The notes below the pieces were generated by a model. The model saw only the letters and a list, made by a program, of their open reading frames with translations. It was not told where the DNA came from and ran no database searches. Positions 7,818-19,100 of a stretch of 40,670 nt of DNA are shown here, in pieces (position 1 is the first letter of the stretch; each line of letters begins with the position of its first letter). This stretch comes from DATGZX01 sp035296965 (GTDB lineage Bacteria; Planctomycetota; Planctomycetia; Gemmatales; Gemmataceae). A program made the position numbers and the translations under genes. The DNA is taken from assembly GCA_035296965.1 (NCBI GenBank), contig DATGZX010000064.1, positions 1 to 40,670 of the forward strand, in the 5' to 3' direction.

Positions 7818-8160
7818 AGCGCTGATCAGGAGAAGCTTGTGATTAGCCCGCCATGGCTGAGTCGTCAGGGGCTTGGCGATTGCGGCTCATTTACTATAAA
7901 GAAGAGTATGCTAATCGAGCAACCTGTTGCCAATGAGGGCAACCGGCTGCACAGTCCCAGGAAGCCAAGGTTCGGCAGCTAAGTTTCCACCTAGCCCTCG
8001 GCTCCTGGGCGAATAAAAACGCAAGCGATTTTGTTATCCTACCCTCGTTACCTCAGACATCAGTTGTTGTCGTTGTCGATCACCGGGTAGATGGTATGGA
8101 TTTTGCTCGTCCCCTAGGCGAGCGGTATTCCTCAGCAAATCACAATTAGGAGGTACTTCC
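7818..8160. other. Leader region with two hairpins ahead of the 93-residue orphan
   Basis: No gene is seen. A 6-bp hairpin with GTTGCC at 7926-7931 pairs with GGCAAC at 7938-7943. A second, bulged 10-bp stem pairs 7956-7966 (CCCAGGAAGCC) with 8000-8009 (GGCTCCTGGG) across a 33-base loop, followed by an A-rich run. This could be a structured 5' leader or a terminator for the upstream gene. It matches no riboswitch consensus I know. Confidence 0.35.
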
Positions 8161-8442
8161 ATGAGCACGCTTTTACGCGCTGGAGCGCTGTTAGCGGCTG
8201 AGGATCGGACGGTGGAAGGTTCTTTATCCAGTCGAAATCGAGACGTGCTTCAACCCTTTTGCCGGTTTGGTTCGAGTCAGGTTTGGCATTCTCCGGAATC
8301 TGAAGAACTTTTGGTGGTCGATGCGCGAGCAAGACTGACGCCTGCGCAAATGGTGGAGCAGAAGCTGGTCTCGCTGTTAAAGGGAAAGATGCTGCCGATG
8401 AGCCACATCCGATCGGCGGCTTCTTCAGGGAAACGGCGCTGA
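8161..8442 (+). CDS. Small hypothetical protein
   Basis: A 93-residue protein with a near-ideal ribosome site (AGGAGG at 8146-8151, nine bases before ATG 8161), which argues that it is translated. The sequence is soluble with no signal peptide, membrane segment or cysteine motif. The middle (QVWHSPESEELLVVDARARL) reads like two beta strands, followed by an amphipathic helix (TPAQMVEQKLVSLLKGK) and a basic tail (SSGKRR). I do not recognise a family. It is convergent with the glucanase gene, whose stop is 4 bp away, and is preceded by a 340-bp leader with hairpins, suggesting a single-gene transcript. Confidence 0.6.
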   Translation: MSTLLRAGALLAAEDRTVEGSLSSRNRDVLQPFCRFGSSQVWHSPESEELLVVDARARLTPAQMVEQKLVSLLKGKMLPMSHIRSAASSGKRR

Positions 8443-8446
8443 CCGG

Positions 8447-9826
8447 TCACGAGGCTTTGCGCGCGGCCGGCAGTTCCGCAGCTTCGGCGTGGGCGACAGC
8501 AGGCTGTAGAACTCGCCGAAAGCCCAAGCGCTCCAGACCCTGGCTGACACAGGGGATCTCCTGGAAGACCTGGCGCACCCGATTATCCATCAGAAAGTTG
8601 TCAAGCGCCAGTGCTGCCGCCCCCGCGTCGATGCCAACCATGTCGCGCGCGACCCAGCTCCGGTCCACGTTGATATTGCTGAAGCCGTAGCGGCCATGCG
8701 TATGCAGGCCGTGCTCGCGATGTGCCTCGTAGAGATTCTCAAGAACGGTGGTCGGACTGTGCTGGACTGATGCCAGGGCTGCCATGAGATGAGCCGTGCC
8801 GTCAACCGGGCCAATGGGCGTGTAACAGCGGTAGGTATCTTCCTCTGCCGAGTCTCCGGGGCCGTCTCCTGAGGATAAACCCCAATAGCGACGAAAGGTC
8901 GCGAACCGCTCGCTCGCTTCTCGGCAAGCCTGGTAATTTGCCTGCGTTGCTACCCTGGCTTCTTCATGCAGATCGACCTTGCCAGGCGCCTGCCATTGCC
9001 GGAGATCGAGCAAATCGAGGCCGTACTGAAAGACGAACAATCCCAGGTCGGCACTGGAAAAACGAAGGCCCGCCACTGTGCCGTAAAACGGCTGCAAGCG
9101 TTGCCATGAATCATTGCCAACTGCGCAGCCTGCGCGGGCACCCGCCGCAAGCACGTACATGAAGGCGGTCTCGCCGTTGAGGCGGTCCCAGGAGCAGGCC
9201 AGGAATTGCCCGTCGCGCCCCTTGCCGTGCCGGATCAATCCTCGGGCGGAATGGTAATCCGGGCCGGTCCAGTAGTGCCAGTCGACGCGCTCGTAGAGAT
9301 GGTTGGCCAATGCTTCCAGGCCGCTGTCCTCAAGGAACGCGCTCGCCCAGAGCGCGCCGGCAACTAGCCAGGCTGTCTCAATCGTGCTGAAAACATCGGC
9401 TCCATGTACGGCGTTGGTCGTAGAGTGGGTAAAGTGGGGCATTGCTCCATGGTCGTGAGGCAGCCGTTCCATGGCGGCACGCAGCCCCGAGCGGATGCGA
9501 AGGGCGGCAGAGTTCCGCGAAAGCAGGCGATGAGGAGGCGCACTTGCCAGAGCAATGGCAATGAATCCCATCCCCGTTGCGGCCATGCTGCAGAGGCCCT
9601 CGGAACGACAAGCGCCATGATTGCACTGCCGATCGAGGACGAGACCGCTGGGCACCTGGTTGTCGATAAAATACTGTAGCGTCTGACGCTGCAGACGCAT
9701 TAAGAAGCCGCGATCTGCCGGAGAAAGGGTGGCGCCCGCGCTAGGCATGGTCATACCCTCCCCGGGCGCGGCGCGATCGTTTCGCGGATTGAATCGCAAA
9801 TGATTTGCCATCGCCCTCCCTGGCAT
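8447..9826 (-). CDS. Glucoamylase-like (PF10091 / GH144-like) glucanase
   Basis: A 459-residue protein of the PF10091 alpha/alpha-barrel type, the family that includes endo-beta-1,2-glucanases (GH144) and the central part of cyclic beta-1,2-glucan synthases. The visible pattern is the N-terminal FLMRLQRQTLQYFIDN, then GLVLDRQ, a central GKGRDGQFLA and a C-terminal YGFSNIN...MVGIDAGAAALALDN...GLERLGF, closely following the family's GIDQGP...ENY...LEKAGF end. The start at 9826 is supported by GGAG seven bases upstream. There is no clear signal peptide. It lies 292 bp downstream of the glucan synthase on the same strand, so breakdown or trimming of beta-1,2-glucan is the likely role (inference). 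Confidence 0.78.
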   Translation of the reverse strand: MPGRAMANHLRFNPRNDRAAPGEGMTMPSAGATLSPADRGFLMRLQRQTLQYFIDNQVPSGLVLDRQCNHGACRSEGLCSMAATGMGFIAIALASAPPHRLLSRNSAALRIRSGLRAAMERLPHDHGAMPHFTHSTTNAVHGADVFSTIETAWLVAGALWASAFLEDSGLEALANHLYERVDWHYWTGPDYHSARGLIRHGKGRDGQFLACSWDRLNGETAFMYVLAAGARAGCAVGNDSWQRLQPFYGTVAGLRFSSADLGLFVFQYGLDLLDLRQWQAPGKVDLHEEARVATQANYQACREASERFATFRRYWGLSSGDGPGDSAEEDTYRCYTPIGPVDGTAHLMAALASVQHSPTTVLENLYEAHREHGLHTHGRYGFSNINVDRSWVARDMVGIDAGAAALALDNFLMDNRVRQVFQEIPCVSQGLERLGFRRVLQPAVAHAEAAELPAARKAS

Positions 9827-10118
9827 GGCTTAGCTCCGTCAAGGTGATTGCGCAAGAAAAAGACGTCGTCGAGGACCGCTGGCATGATTGCGCTCGCACA
9901 GCGTTGTGCGCGGACACGAAAAGGCGCGCACGCCGACGTGCGAGGCTTCTCTTCTCATGTTCCTGTCATTTGGAGTTTAGCACAGTCGCCAGGGGAGAAA
10001 AGAGGAATTCTTCGCACCCTCAAAAAACGGGCTGCTGGGCTTGAAGTTGATCGACGAGCGCATGCGCAAAGACTATAGGAATTAGGCGGAGTGGCTAACA
10101 TGCGCCGCCTGAGCAGCA

Positions 10119-13100
10119 TCAATTCTTCAAGATCACGCGAACTTCATGTTCCCTGCCGTCGTCCATCAATTCGAAAGCGCTGCCGGTGAGTTTGCGCCCG
10201 TCCAGGATCAGATCCCGGACGCCGCGTTCTATTCTCTCGGAATTTTCAACCGTGATGTGATAAGCAGCTGATCCAAACCGATAGGTCAATTCGTATTCGT
10301 CCCAGTGAGCAGGAATGCACGGCTCGATCCGCAGCTGCGTCCCTTCGCGCTGCAGGCCGAGGATATTCTCAAGGCCAACGCGGTACAGCCAGCCCGCTGA
10401 GCCGGTGTACCATGTCCAGCCGCCTCGCCCGGTATGCGGGGGTCGACCGTAGACATCTGCAACGACGACGTAAGGCTCCACCTTGTACAGGGCCACAGCC
10501 TCCGGGGAAGAGCTATGACTGATGGGGTTGAGCAAATTGAACAATTCCATCGCCAGCCCGCCCTGGCCGAGAAGGGCGGCGGCTTGCACTGTCCAGGTTG
10601 CCGCGTGCGTATATTGGCCGCCATTTTCGCGGATCCCTGGAACGTAGCCCTTGATGTAGCCGGGTTGCAGAGGTCCCCTATCGAATGGCGGCGAGAAGAG
10701 AAGGATGAGTTTGTCCGCTCTCTTCACGAGGAGGTCGTTCACCGCGGCCAGCGCCTGGCTGGCCCGGTCAGAGTCGGCGGCACCAGAGATCACTGCCCAC
10801 GACTGAGCGATCGAATCGATCTTGCACTCGTCATTCTGCTCCGAGCCGAGAGGAGTGCCATCATCGAAATACGCCCGCCGGTACCAGCGGCCGTCCCAAG
10901 CGTGTTGTTCGATCGCCTGGCGCAGCTCTTCCGCCTGCTTGCGATAGCGTTCCGCTCGATCCAGGTCGCCCCGAGACTCAGCAATTGGGGCAAAACGCTG
11001 CAAGGTGGTCAGCAGAAACCAGCCGACCCAGACGCTCTCGCCCTTCCCGCCGGAGCCCACGCGGTTCATGCCGTCGTTCCAATCGCCCGTGCCCATGAGC
11101 GGCAAGCCGTGTTGTCCGAAGCGCAGGCCATGTTCCAACGCACGCACGCAATGCTCATACAGGGTTGCGGTCTCCGGGGAGGTCTCCGGTAAGCCGTAGT
11201 CTTCTTCCTGTTCCGGGCGCAGCAGAGGGGCGCGCAAAAACGCAGCCTTCTCATCGAGGATGCTCTTGTCCCCCGTGGTCGCCACGTAGTGACAGGTCAC
11301 GAACGGCAGCCAGAGGAAATCGTCGGAAAACCGTGTGCGCACGCCCCTGCCCAGTGGCGGGTGCCACCAATGCTGTACGTCTCCCTCGACAAATTGTCGG
11401 CCGGCCGCGCGCATGAGCTGCGCGCGTTCCTCTTCGGGAGCACCGTGGACCAGCGCCATGACGTCTTGAAGCTGATCGCGGAAGCCATACGCTCCACCCG
11501 ATTGATAGAAAGCCGATCGGGCCCAAATCCTGCATGACAGGACCTGGTATGGCAGCCAGCGATTCAACAGAAGGTCCAGGGCACGGTTGGGTGTCCGAAT
11601 CTGCACGGCCGAAAGCACGTGCTCCCAGCGGTTGCAAACCTCCTCAAATGCTTTCTGAACTTCTTCCGGCTGGCGATAGCGCTCCACGAGGCGGCAAGCT
11701 TCGTCCTGATCGCCTCCTTGCCCAAGCAGAAAGATCAGGTCCTTCACTTCTCCGGGTTTGAGTTCGAATTTGGCCATGACTGCTGCGCAGGGATCGCGCG
11801 CCGGCTCGATCCGTCCGGACAGTTCCACTCGACTCAGAGCTGCGGGTGCCGAAAGCGATCCATTGCGGCCCAAGAACTCGGTACGATCGGTGGTCAGCGT
11901 GCGTGGTCGCAAATTTACGTCCAGGAACGCAACGCGCGCCGCATAATCCATGTTGAAAGCGTTCCGGGCAAGAGTTGCACCGGTCTGTGGGTCGATCCAA
12001 GGGACAATGGTTCGCGCGGTTTGTCCACGCACCGTTCCCAAGACCCACTCGGCGTAGAAGGTGGCGGACAGACGTCGCAACCGTTGTCCGGTATTGCGCG
12101 TTCTTAGCCGGATTACCTTGACCGGATCGGCGGTCGGCACGAAGAGCAGTAGCTCCTGAGCGATGCCATGGCTATCCTGTTCGAAGATCGTGTAGCCTTG
12201 GCCGTGTCGCACTCTCGTATTGGCCGAAGGGCGAATCGGCAACGGCGTCGGCGACCAGAACTCGCCGGTCGCCTCATCGCGCAGATAGATCACTTCGCCC
12301 GGCGGATCAGATACCGGATCGTTGTTCCAGGGCGTGAGGCGATTCGTTTGGCTGTTGCCCGCCCAGGTATAGCCAAGGCCCGTTTCCGACGCGAGGAAGC
12401 CGCAAGAGGGATTAGCGACGACGTTGATCCAGGGAGCTGGCGGAAGCTTGAGGCCCCATTCGAAACCAGAGTTCTTCTTCCCCGGTACGGGGGAGCGCAA
12501 CCGGCCGGCTTCCTGCCGAGTATCGCCCCCGCGAGCAGTAATCGTGCGCCTCTCGTATGGGAAGAGCCAGTATTCGCGCCCATCCTGTGTAAAGCCGCCG
12601 ATTCCGTTCTCGAATAGCAAGGGCGGGCGCTGCCGGGCAGCCGGCTCCGCTCCGCTATCCAATTCGGGCTCGCGTCTGCGCTCGGTGACGGACAGCCGCC
12701 CAGGAAGCGGTACTGCGCGTTCCGCCCGGTCGACTTGACTGATCAAGGAGCCATGGCCACCGACCAATACCACGCGGGCAGCCGCTTGCAGCAACAGCGT
12801 GTCGTCCTCGGAGAGCTGAGACGCGCGGCGGATGAACACACCGCCAGGCTTATCGATCAACACGTGGGCGTCGCTGGCGCGCACCAATCCCTGCAATTGC
12901 TCTTGTAATTCTTCGAGATAACTGGCCGGATGCTCGTTCAGAACGACGAGATCCACCACCAGCCCCTTGAGCCGCCAATAGGAATGTGCGACCAGCAGCT
13001 GGCGAATGAGGACAAGCTCATCCGTTTGGCTGACGCGCGCCATCACGATGGGTAAGTCCCCCGAGATGCCATGGCGCCACAGAGCAGCTGGTCCCTGATG

Positions 13101-16100
13101 ATTCGTGGCCAGAGCACCTGCGACTCGTAAGCTCGAACCCGCGTAAATGATGTGGGCTGCAAGCCGCTGGAATAGATGAGCCTCCTCGGCCGAAAGGCGA
13201 AGATGACGCGACTGCACCTGGCTGTAAGCCCAGGCCAGCTCGAATAAGCGTGTCACACCGTGGAGATCGTGGTACTGGTCAGCCAATACCAGCGCTTCCT
13301 CGCGGCTCTCCGCCACTGCGGTCGTGAAGGCGACCACGACCGAAGTGCCTGGCGCAATTCGTACCCGCCGCCGTAGGCTGAGGATCGGATCCAGTACTGC
13401 TCCCGTTGTCCCCGATAGTACCGCCTCGGGTTCCAGGGCAGCGGCATCCGCGGGCGTCCGACCCCGACCCAAGAAACGCGCACGATCCGTCTCGTACTGC
13501 ATCCGCCCGACTACCGGGCCGTCACTGGCCAACACGTGAACGGCCCACAACGATTTCTCGTCGATAGAACGTGGTCGGCGCCGGCACAACAACGCGTTTT
13601 CCGTCTCCAGATACTCTGTCTCCAGGAATAGCTTTCCGAAGGCTGGATGAGCGACGTCTGCCCCGTGGGAGCAGAGCGCCACTTCCGCGTAACTTGTCAA
13701 CTCCAATTCGTGCGTGCGCGAGTTGTGATTGGTGATCGTGATGCGGCGAACCTCCGCCGGGCTTTCTGGAGACACGGCGATCTCGAGATGCGTTTCGATG
13801 CCGCCATCGGTTCGCCGAAACTCGGCCTTGTCGGAGGAGTAGACGACTTCGTATTCGTCCGCGGGACGGCACAGGGGTTGATAGCCGGCTGACCAGACAG
13901 ACCCGGCGCGCAGGTCCCGCACATAGCAAAACTGGCCCCAGGCGTCGCGCGTCCGGTCTTCGCGCCAGCGCGTCACATCCATGTCCTTCCAGGTGCTATA
14001 GCCAGAGCCCGCGTTCGTCACCATGACGTTGTAACGACCGTTGGAGAGCAAATGCGTGCGCGGGTGGGGCGTGTGCGGAGTAGTGACCCGGCGGCTCATC
14101 GGAAATACTTGCTCACGCACCTTGGGCTCATGCGCGGCGTTCTCGCCGTCTGGCTCATGCAGCGGCGCGGCGCGCGGCACCCTCTCTTGCAAGAGCAACT
14201 CCGTGGCCCGAACCGTTGGATCGGCATGGAAGCGGCGGACGACGGGGCTGCCCAACAAGCAGTTGGCCATGGCGAGCAGGCTCATTCCCTGGTGATGGGC
14301 CATGTACGATCGGACGATCACGGGGCGACGTTTTTCGGCCAGGCGATCGCGCGTGTAGTCCACCGCCTCGTAGAGACCGAACGGGCCCTCGGCTCCCTCG
14401 GCACGTAAATGTCGGAAGTTCGCCAGAGCGGCATGCCCTGCAATTGGCAGCGCGAGGGCAGTTGCGTACGGCGCGATAACCAGGTTGTCTCCGAGACCGC
14501 GCTTGAGCCCCAGGCCCGGCACACCGAAGGACTGGTACTGGTAGTCCAGGGCCGCGTCGAGGGCACTGAAGGCGGATTCGGAGATTCCCCATGGCACATG
14601 CCTCTGCTTGCCGTACTCGATCTGCCGCCTTACTGCCGAACGCCAGCTCTCGTCGAGAAGAGTCCCGGCAAAGCTTCGGAAGAAGAGACGCGGCATCAGG
14701 TACTCGAACATGGTGCCGCCCCAGGAGAGCAACACAATCCCACCGCCGGCGGTCGTGAGCGGCCGGCCGAGATGGAACCAATGCCGTTTGAGTACGTCGC
14801 CGCGAGCGATAGCCAGGAAACTCGTCAGGGAGGCTTCCGAGGCCAGAAGATCGTAATGAGCGTTGTCATGGCGATTGAGGGAAAGATTGTAGCCGATCGA
14901 GAATAGGTTGCGCTGCTCATTATACAACAGCTTGAAATCCATCTCATGAGCCAGCGCCTGTGCTCGCTCCGCAAGACTCTGGGAACGTTCCAGCCATGTA
15001 CCGGCTGCCGACTCTACCTCCAGCATCGATGGCAGTCGTTGAAGACGCTCGGCCTCTGAACCAGAATCATCGTTAGCAGCGTAAGTCGATCGATTCTGCG
15101 CGCCGAGCGAGGAGACCTCGGCTTTCCAATCCTCCACGCGGGCCTGTAGCTCCGCTATGCTGGAGGGGCTATTCAGGCGCTTCCGCAGGGCCTGCCAAGG
15201 GCCTGAATGCTTCGGATCCCCTTCCACCTGGCGAGCGTCATTCCCCTTCGCCTCACCAAGGATGTCGAGCCAGGGCATGAGCCGGCCGAGTTCCGCGCGC
15301 CGATCGCTAACCTGTGCCGCGAAGGCACCCGCCCAACGCTCCAAATCATCGGGAACCTCCTGCAGGATGCCGGCGAGAGTCTGCAGGTGAGCTCGGAATT
15401 GCTGGGCAACTCGATCGAGATCGCCAAACCACTGGTTCCAGGCGCATAAGTCGCTAGGCTCCGTGGTCAGCTGGCGGTCTAAGTCCTTGAGATCGTCCTC
15501 CATGACCTGGAAAAGCGCCAACGGCTCAGCAAGACTAGGAAGCTCCATGGCATGGAATTCCTCGGCAATCAGGCCAAGCGTGTCCGCCAGGCCAAGCCTC
15601 AGAGAAGGTCCAGGAATGCGTTCTTCGGTCTTTTCGCGAAGGCCTTGCTTCAGAGTTTCCAGACACGCCAGAAGATTTCCGCTGTCCACCGTCGATACGT
15701 AGCCAGGCTGCAACGGACGAAGTGTAATCGTGTCATACCAGTTGTAAAAGTGTCCATGGAAGCGCTCGAGACGATCGAGGATGGCGAACGTTTTCTCCAA
15801 GCGCTCGAGCAAGCCGGGCAGGCTCAGGTAGCCAAAGTCGTGCGCTGCCAACAACCCGAGGAGATAAAGTCCGATATTCGTTGGCGAGGTACGATGGGCC
15901 ACCTCTCCCTTGGGGTCTTCCTGGTAGTTGTCGGGTGGTAGCCAATGATCCGCTTCGCCAATAAAGGTCTCGAAGAAGCTCCACGTCTTACGGGCCAGGC
16001 GCCGCAATTCTCGGCGATCCTCTTCGTTCAAGGGCATTTCCTTGATGCGTTGCGGCCGACTCACCCAAAAGGCGACGCTTGGAGACAGGAACCAGATAAC

Positions 16101-19100
16101 CAGGATCGGCCCGGCGACCGGAAGGGCGGCTGGCCGGGCCAGGCACACGACGATACCCAGTCCCCCGACCATGACCAGCGTCGGCCACATGTTCAAACAG
16201 AAATTGACGAACCCACCACCGAGACGCCGTTCGGTCGATGCGGCGGTTTCCCATTCGAGTAAGTTCCGGCGCGTGATGAACACTCGTACGAGAGTGCGGC
16301 CTATTGCGTCCAGCGACAAGCGCGCCTGCTCCGCCAGGAAGATAAAACGAAGGATCACTTGCCCAGCCGTGGCCTGGAGAGTCTCCAGCACGCCGCTCAA
16401 ACATAACTGCAGAGAGTCACCATGCAGAAGATTGACCAAAGCGCTGGGCAGCAACAGCACAAGCGGCAGTGCCACCACGAGAAGTGCCAACCCCATCCAG
16501 AACCAAATCGGTCCGACAGGAAAGATGAAGCTCAGGGCCATCAGCAACAGCAGGGCCGGCGGTATGAGGCTGCGCCGCAGATTGTCGAGGATTTTCCACC
16601 GCTCCAGGGCTGGGAGCGGGTTACGACGCTTCGTAAGGCGGGCGGCAGCGCTTGTTCTCCCCTCGCCCCGGTACTCCGGGGAGAGGGGTTGGGGGTGAGG
16701 GGCCTTGGCCGGGGATGGTTCGTCCCCCTCACCCCCGACCCCTCTCCCCCAAAGCGGGGGCGAGGGGAGATTATGACCTGCCGCTGGCCTGATGCCCTGA
16801 TCTCCGCCGGCATTATCCGGAACGCTGTCGTCCTTGGGTGTGGGCACCGTTGGGAGCAACCAGGGAAGGAGCTGCCAATCGCCGCGAATCCAGCGATGCT
16901 CCCGGCGTGCAAATGCATGATAGCGCGCGGGAAAATCGTCCAGCAGCTCGATGTCTGTCGCCAACCCGCAACGGGCGTAATTGCCCTCGATCAGGTCATG
17001 ACTGAGGATGGAATTGTCTGGAAAGGTCTGCCCCACGGCGGCTTCGAATGCATCCACGTCGTAGATGCCTTTCCCGGTGAAACTGCCACTGCCGAACATG
17101 TCCTGATAGACATCGGACACGGCCGTCGTATATGGATCGATTCCCGCCGACGCGGCGAAGATGCGCGAAAAGAGCGAGCGCGTGGTCGCTGAAAGGCTCA
17201 GGCTGACGCGCGGTTGCAGGATGCCGTAGCCCTTCACCACTCGTCCTTGCTTGGGATGAAATTCCGCCTGGTTCAGAGGATGAGCCAGCGTGCCGGCCAG
17301 TTTTTGCGCCGTTTCGCGCGGCAACTGAGTATCGACGTCAAGCGTGATAACGAAGCGAACGTGAGGGACCTTGTCGAGCTCGACGCTGGTCCAGGCAAAA
17401 CTGGTGTCGCGGGCGCCTCGCAGGAGTCGATTGAACTCGACGAGCTTGCCGCGTTTCCTTTCCCAACCCATCCAGCAGCCTTGGCCGGGATTCCACATGC
17501 GGCGGCGATGAAAGAGAAAGAAGCGGTCCGGCTCGTTGGCGCAGTAGCGAGCGTTCAGGAGCTTGACGCCCTCCAGGGCGGACTGCAAGTAATCCTCGTC
17601 CTCGGGCATTGTCGCGGCAGGGGCGTCCGCAAAATCGGTCAAGAGAGCAAATCGAATTTGCGGGTCAGGGTTCGAGAGGTAATGGACTTCCAATCGCTCT
17701 AAAAGGGCTGCAGCGCTCCCCGGGCGCAAGAGCATGGTGGGCATGACCACAAAAGCCGCACAGTCCGGCGGGATACCGTCCTTGAAATCGAGCTTGGGCA
17801 ACACGCGCGGAGGTAAGAACAGGGTAATCAAGTAGTGCACGGTTCCCACGGCAATCTCGCTGAGCGGCACAAGCGCCGCCAGGAATACCAAGATGGCGGC
17901 CAAGGTCCACCCGACAGCATCGATAAACACAATGAGGCCAGCCAGCAGGACAGCGTAGGCGAGGGCATGGGAACCGAAGTAAACGGTGTTGGGATGCGCC
18001 AGTACCGATTTGAGCAACCAGTCCATTGGCCTGGGTCGATATCGGATCAGAGCTTCCAAGCGTGCCCGCCCCTCGCCAACCAAATAGTATCCAACGTGGC
18101 CCGCCGGGTCCGTGATCGATGAAAATGGCGGTGAGGCAGGGAGCATTGGCCGTGAGCTTTCGGATTTGCTCCCGATTGGCCGCCGTCCGGCTGTTTCAGT
18201 AGTCTTTTCCCAAGCCTGGGCTGAGAGGGCCACGACCTGCCGCGCTACGCCCAACTCATCCAGATTGGAACGGCGTGCCAGCTTCTCAAGCTCCCGGCGA
18301 TAGCGGTCTTTGGTCGGAAAATCCTGACGTCCATAGACGCCGTCCGGCTCCTGACGCAGTGTCGCCTCGACCAGGCTCAGCTTTTCGAACAGGACAGTCC
18401 AATCGATGGCGGACAGCAGCCGCAGGCTTGTGACGCAATTCCCGACGGAGACTTGGTTAGCCGCCTGATGTTGATGTTCGCGGCGCAAAACTTCCGCGAG
18501 GTGGGCGCCGCACGAAGCAAAGTGGCCTTCCAGGCGCTCGATCAACCAGGATGCTCCGGCCCCATGATCGCGCAACGCCTGCATCAAGCGCACGATGAAA
18601 GCGTCCGCCCGATCGGTCCCCAGGCCGACAATCTCGGCGTGGATAGGAGCCCCAGCCCCTTGCTGATGCCGCTCTTTGAGGGCCAGCAAACGCGCGGTAG
18701 TGCTCTCGGCCTTTCGGCGATGATCCCATGAATCGAGCATCTGTTCTGCCAAGCGGCGCAAATTCTCCAACAGACCCAGTCTGAGCATGATCGGCACAGC
18801 CCATAGCTCTCCGATCGTCAGGGCTGTGACGCTCTGATAGGCCTGGACGAAACGCGTGATGTTGGCCTCATCCAGCGAACTGTCCGTATGCGCGATCAAT
18901 TCGAGAGCCAGCTGGTAGACGCGCGGGTAACCTTCCAGCGGAGGTGCTGCCAGCTTGGGCAATTCCCTGTAGTAGCCGCGGGGCAGATCGTTGCGCACCT
19001 CGCGCAAAGTGTCCGTGACGATGTGAAAATTGTCGAGGAGCCACTCGGCATCCGGCGTGATGCTTTCCTGCCGCTGCACTGCCTCGGAAATAAGGCGGTG

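Noticed and set aside
7926..8009. A known riboswitch (cobalamin, c-di-GMP)
   Set aside because: The conserved boxes of these classes are absent; only simple stems are visible.
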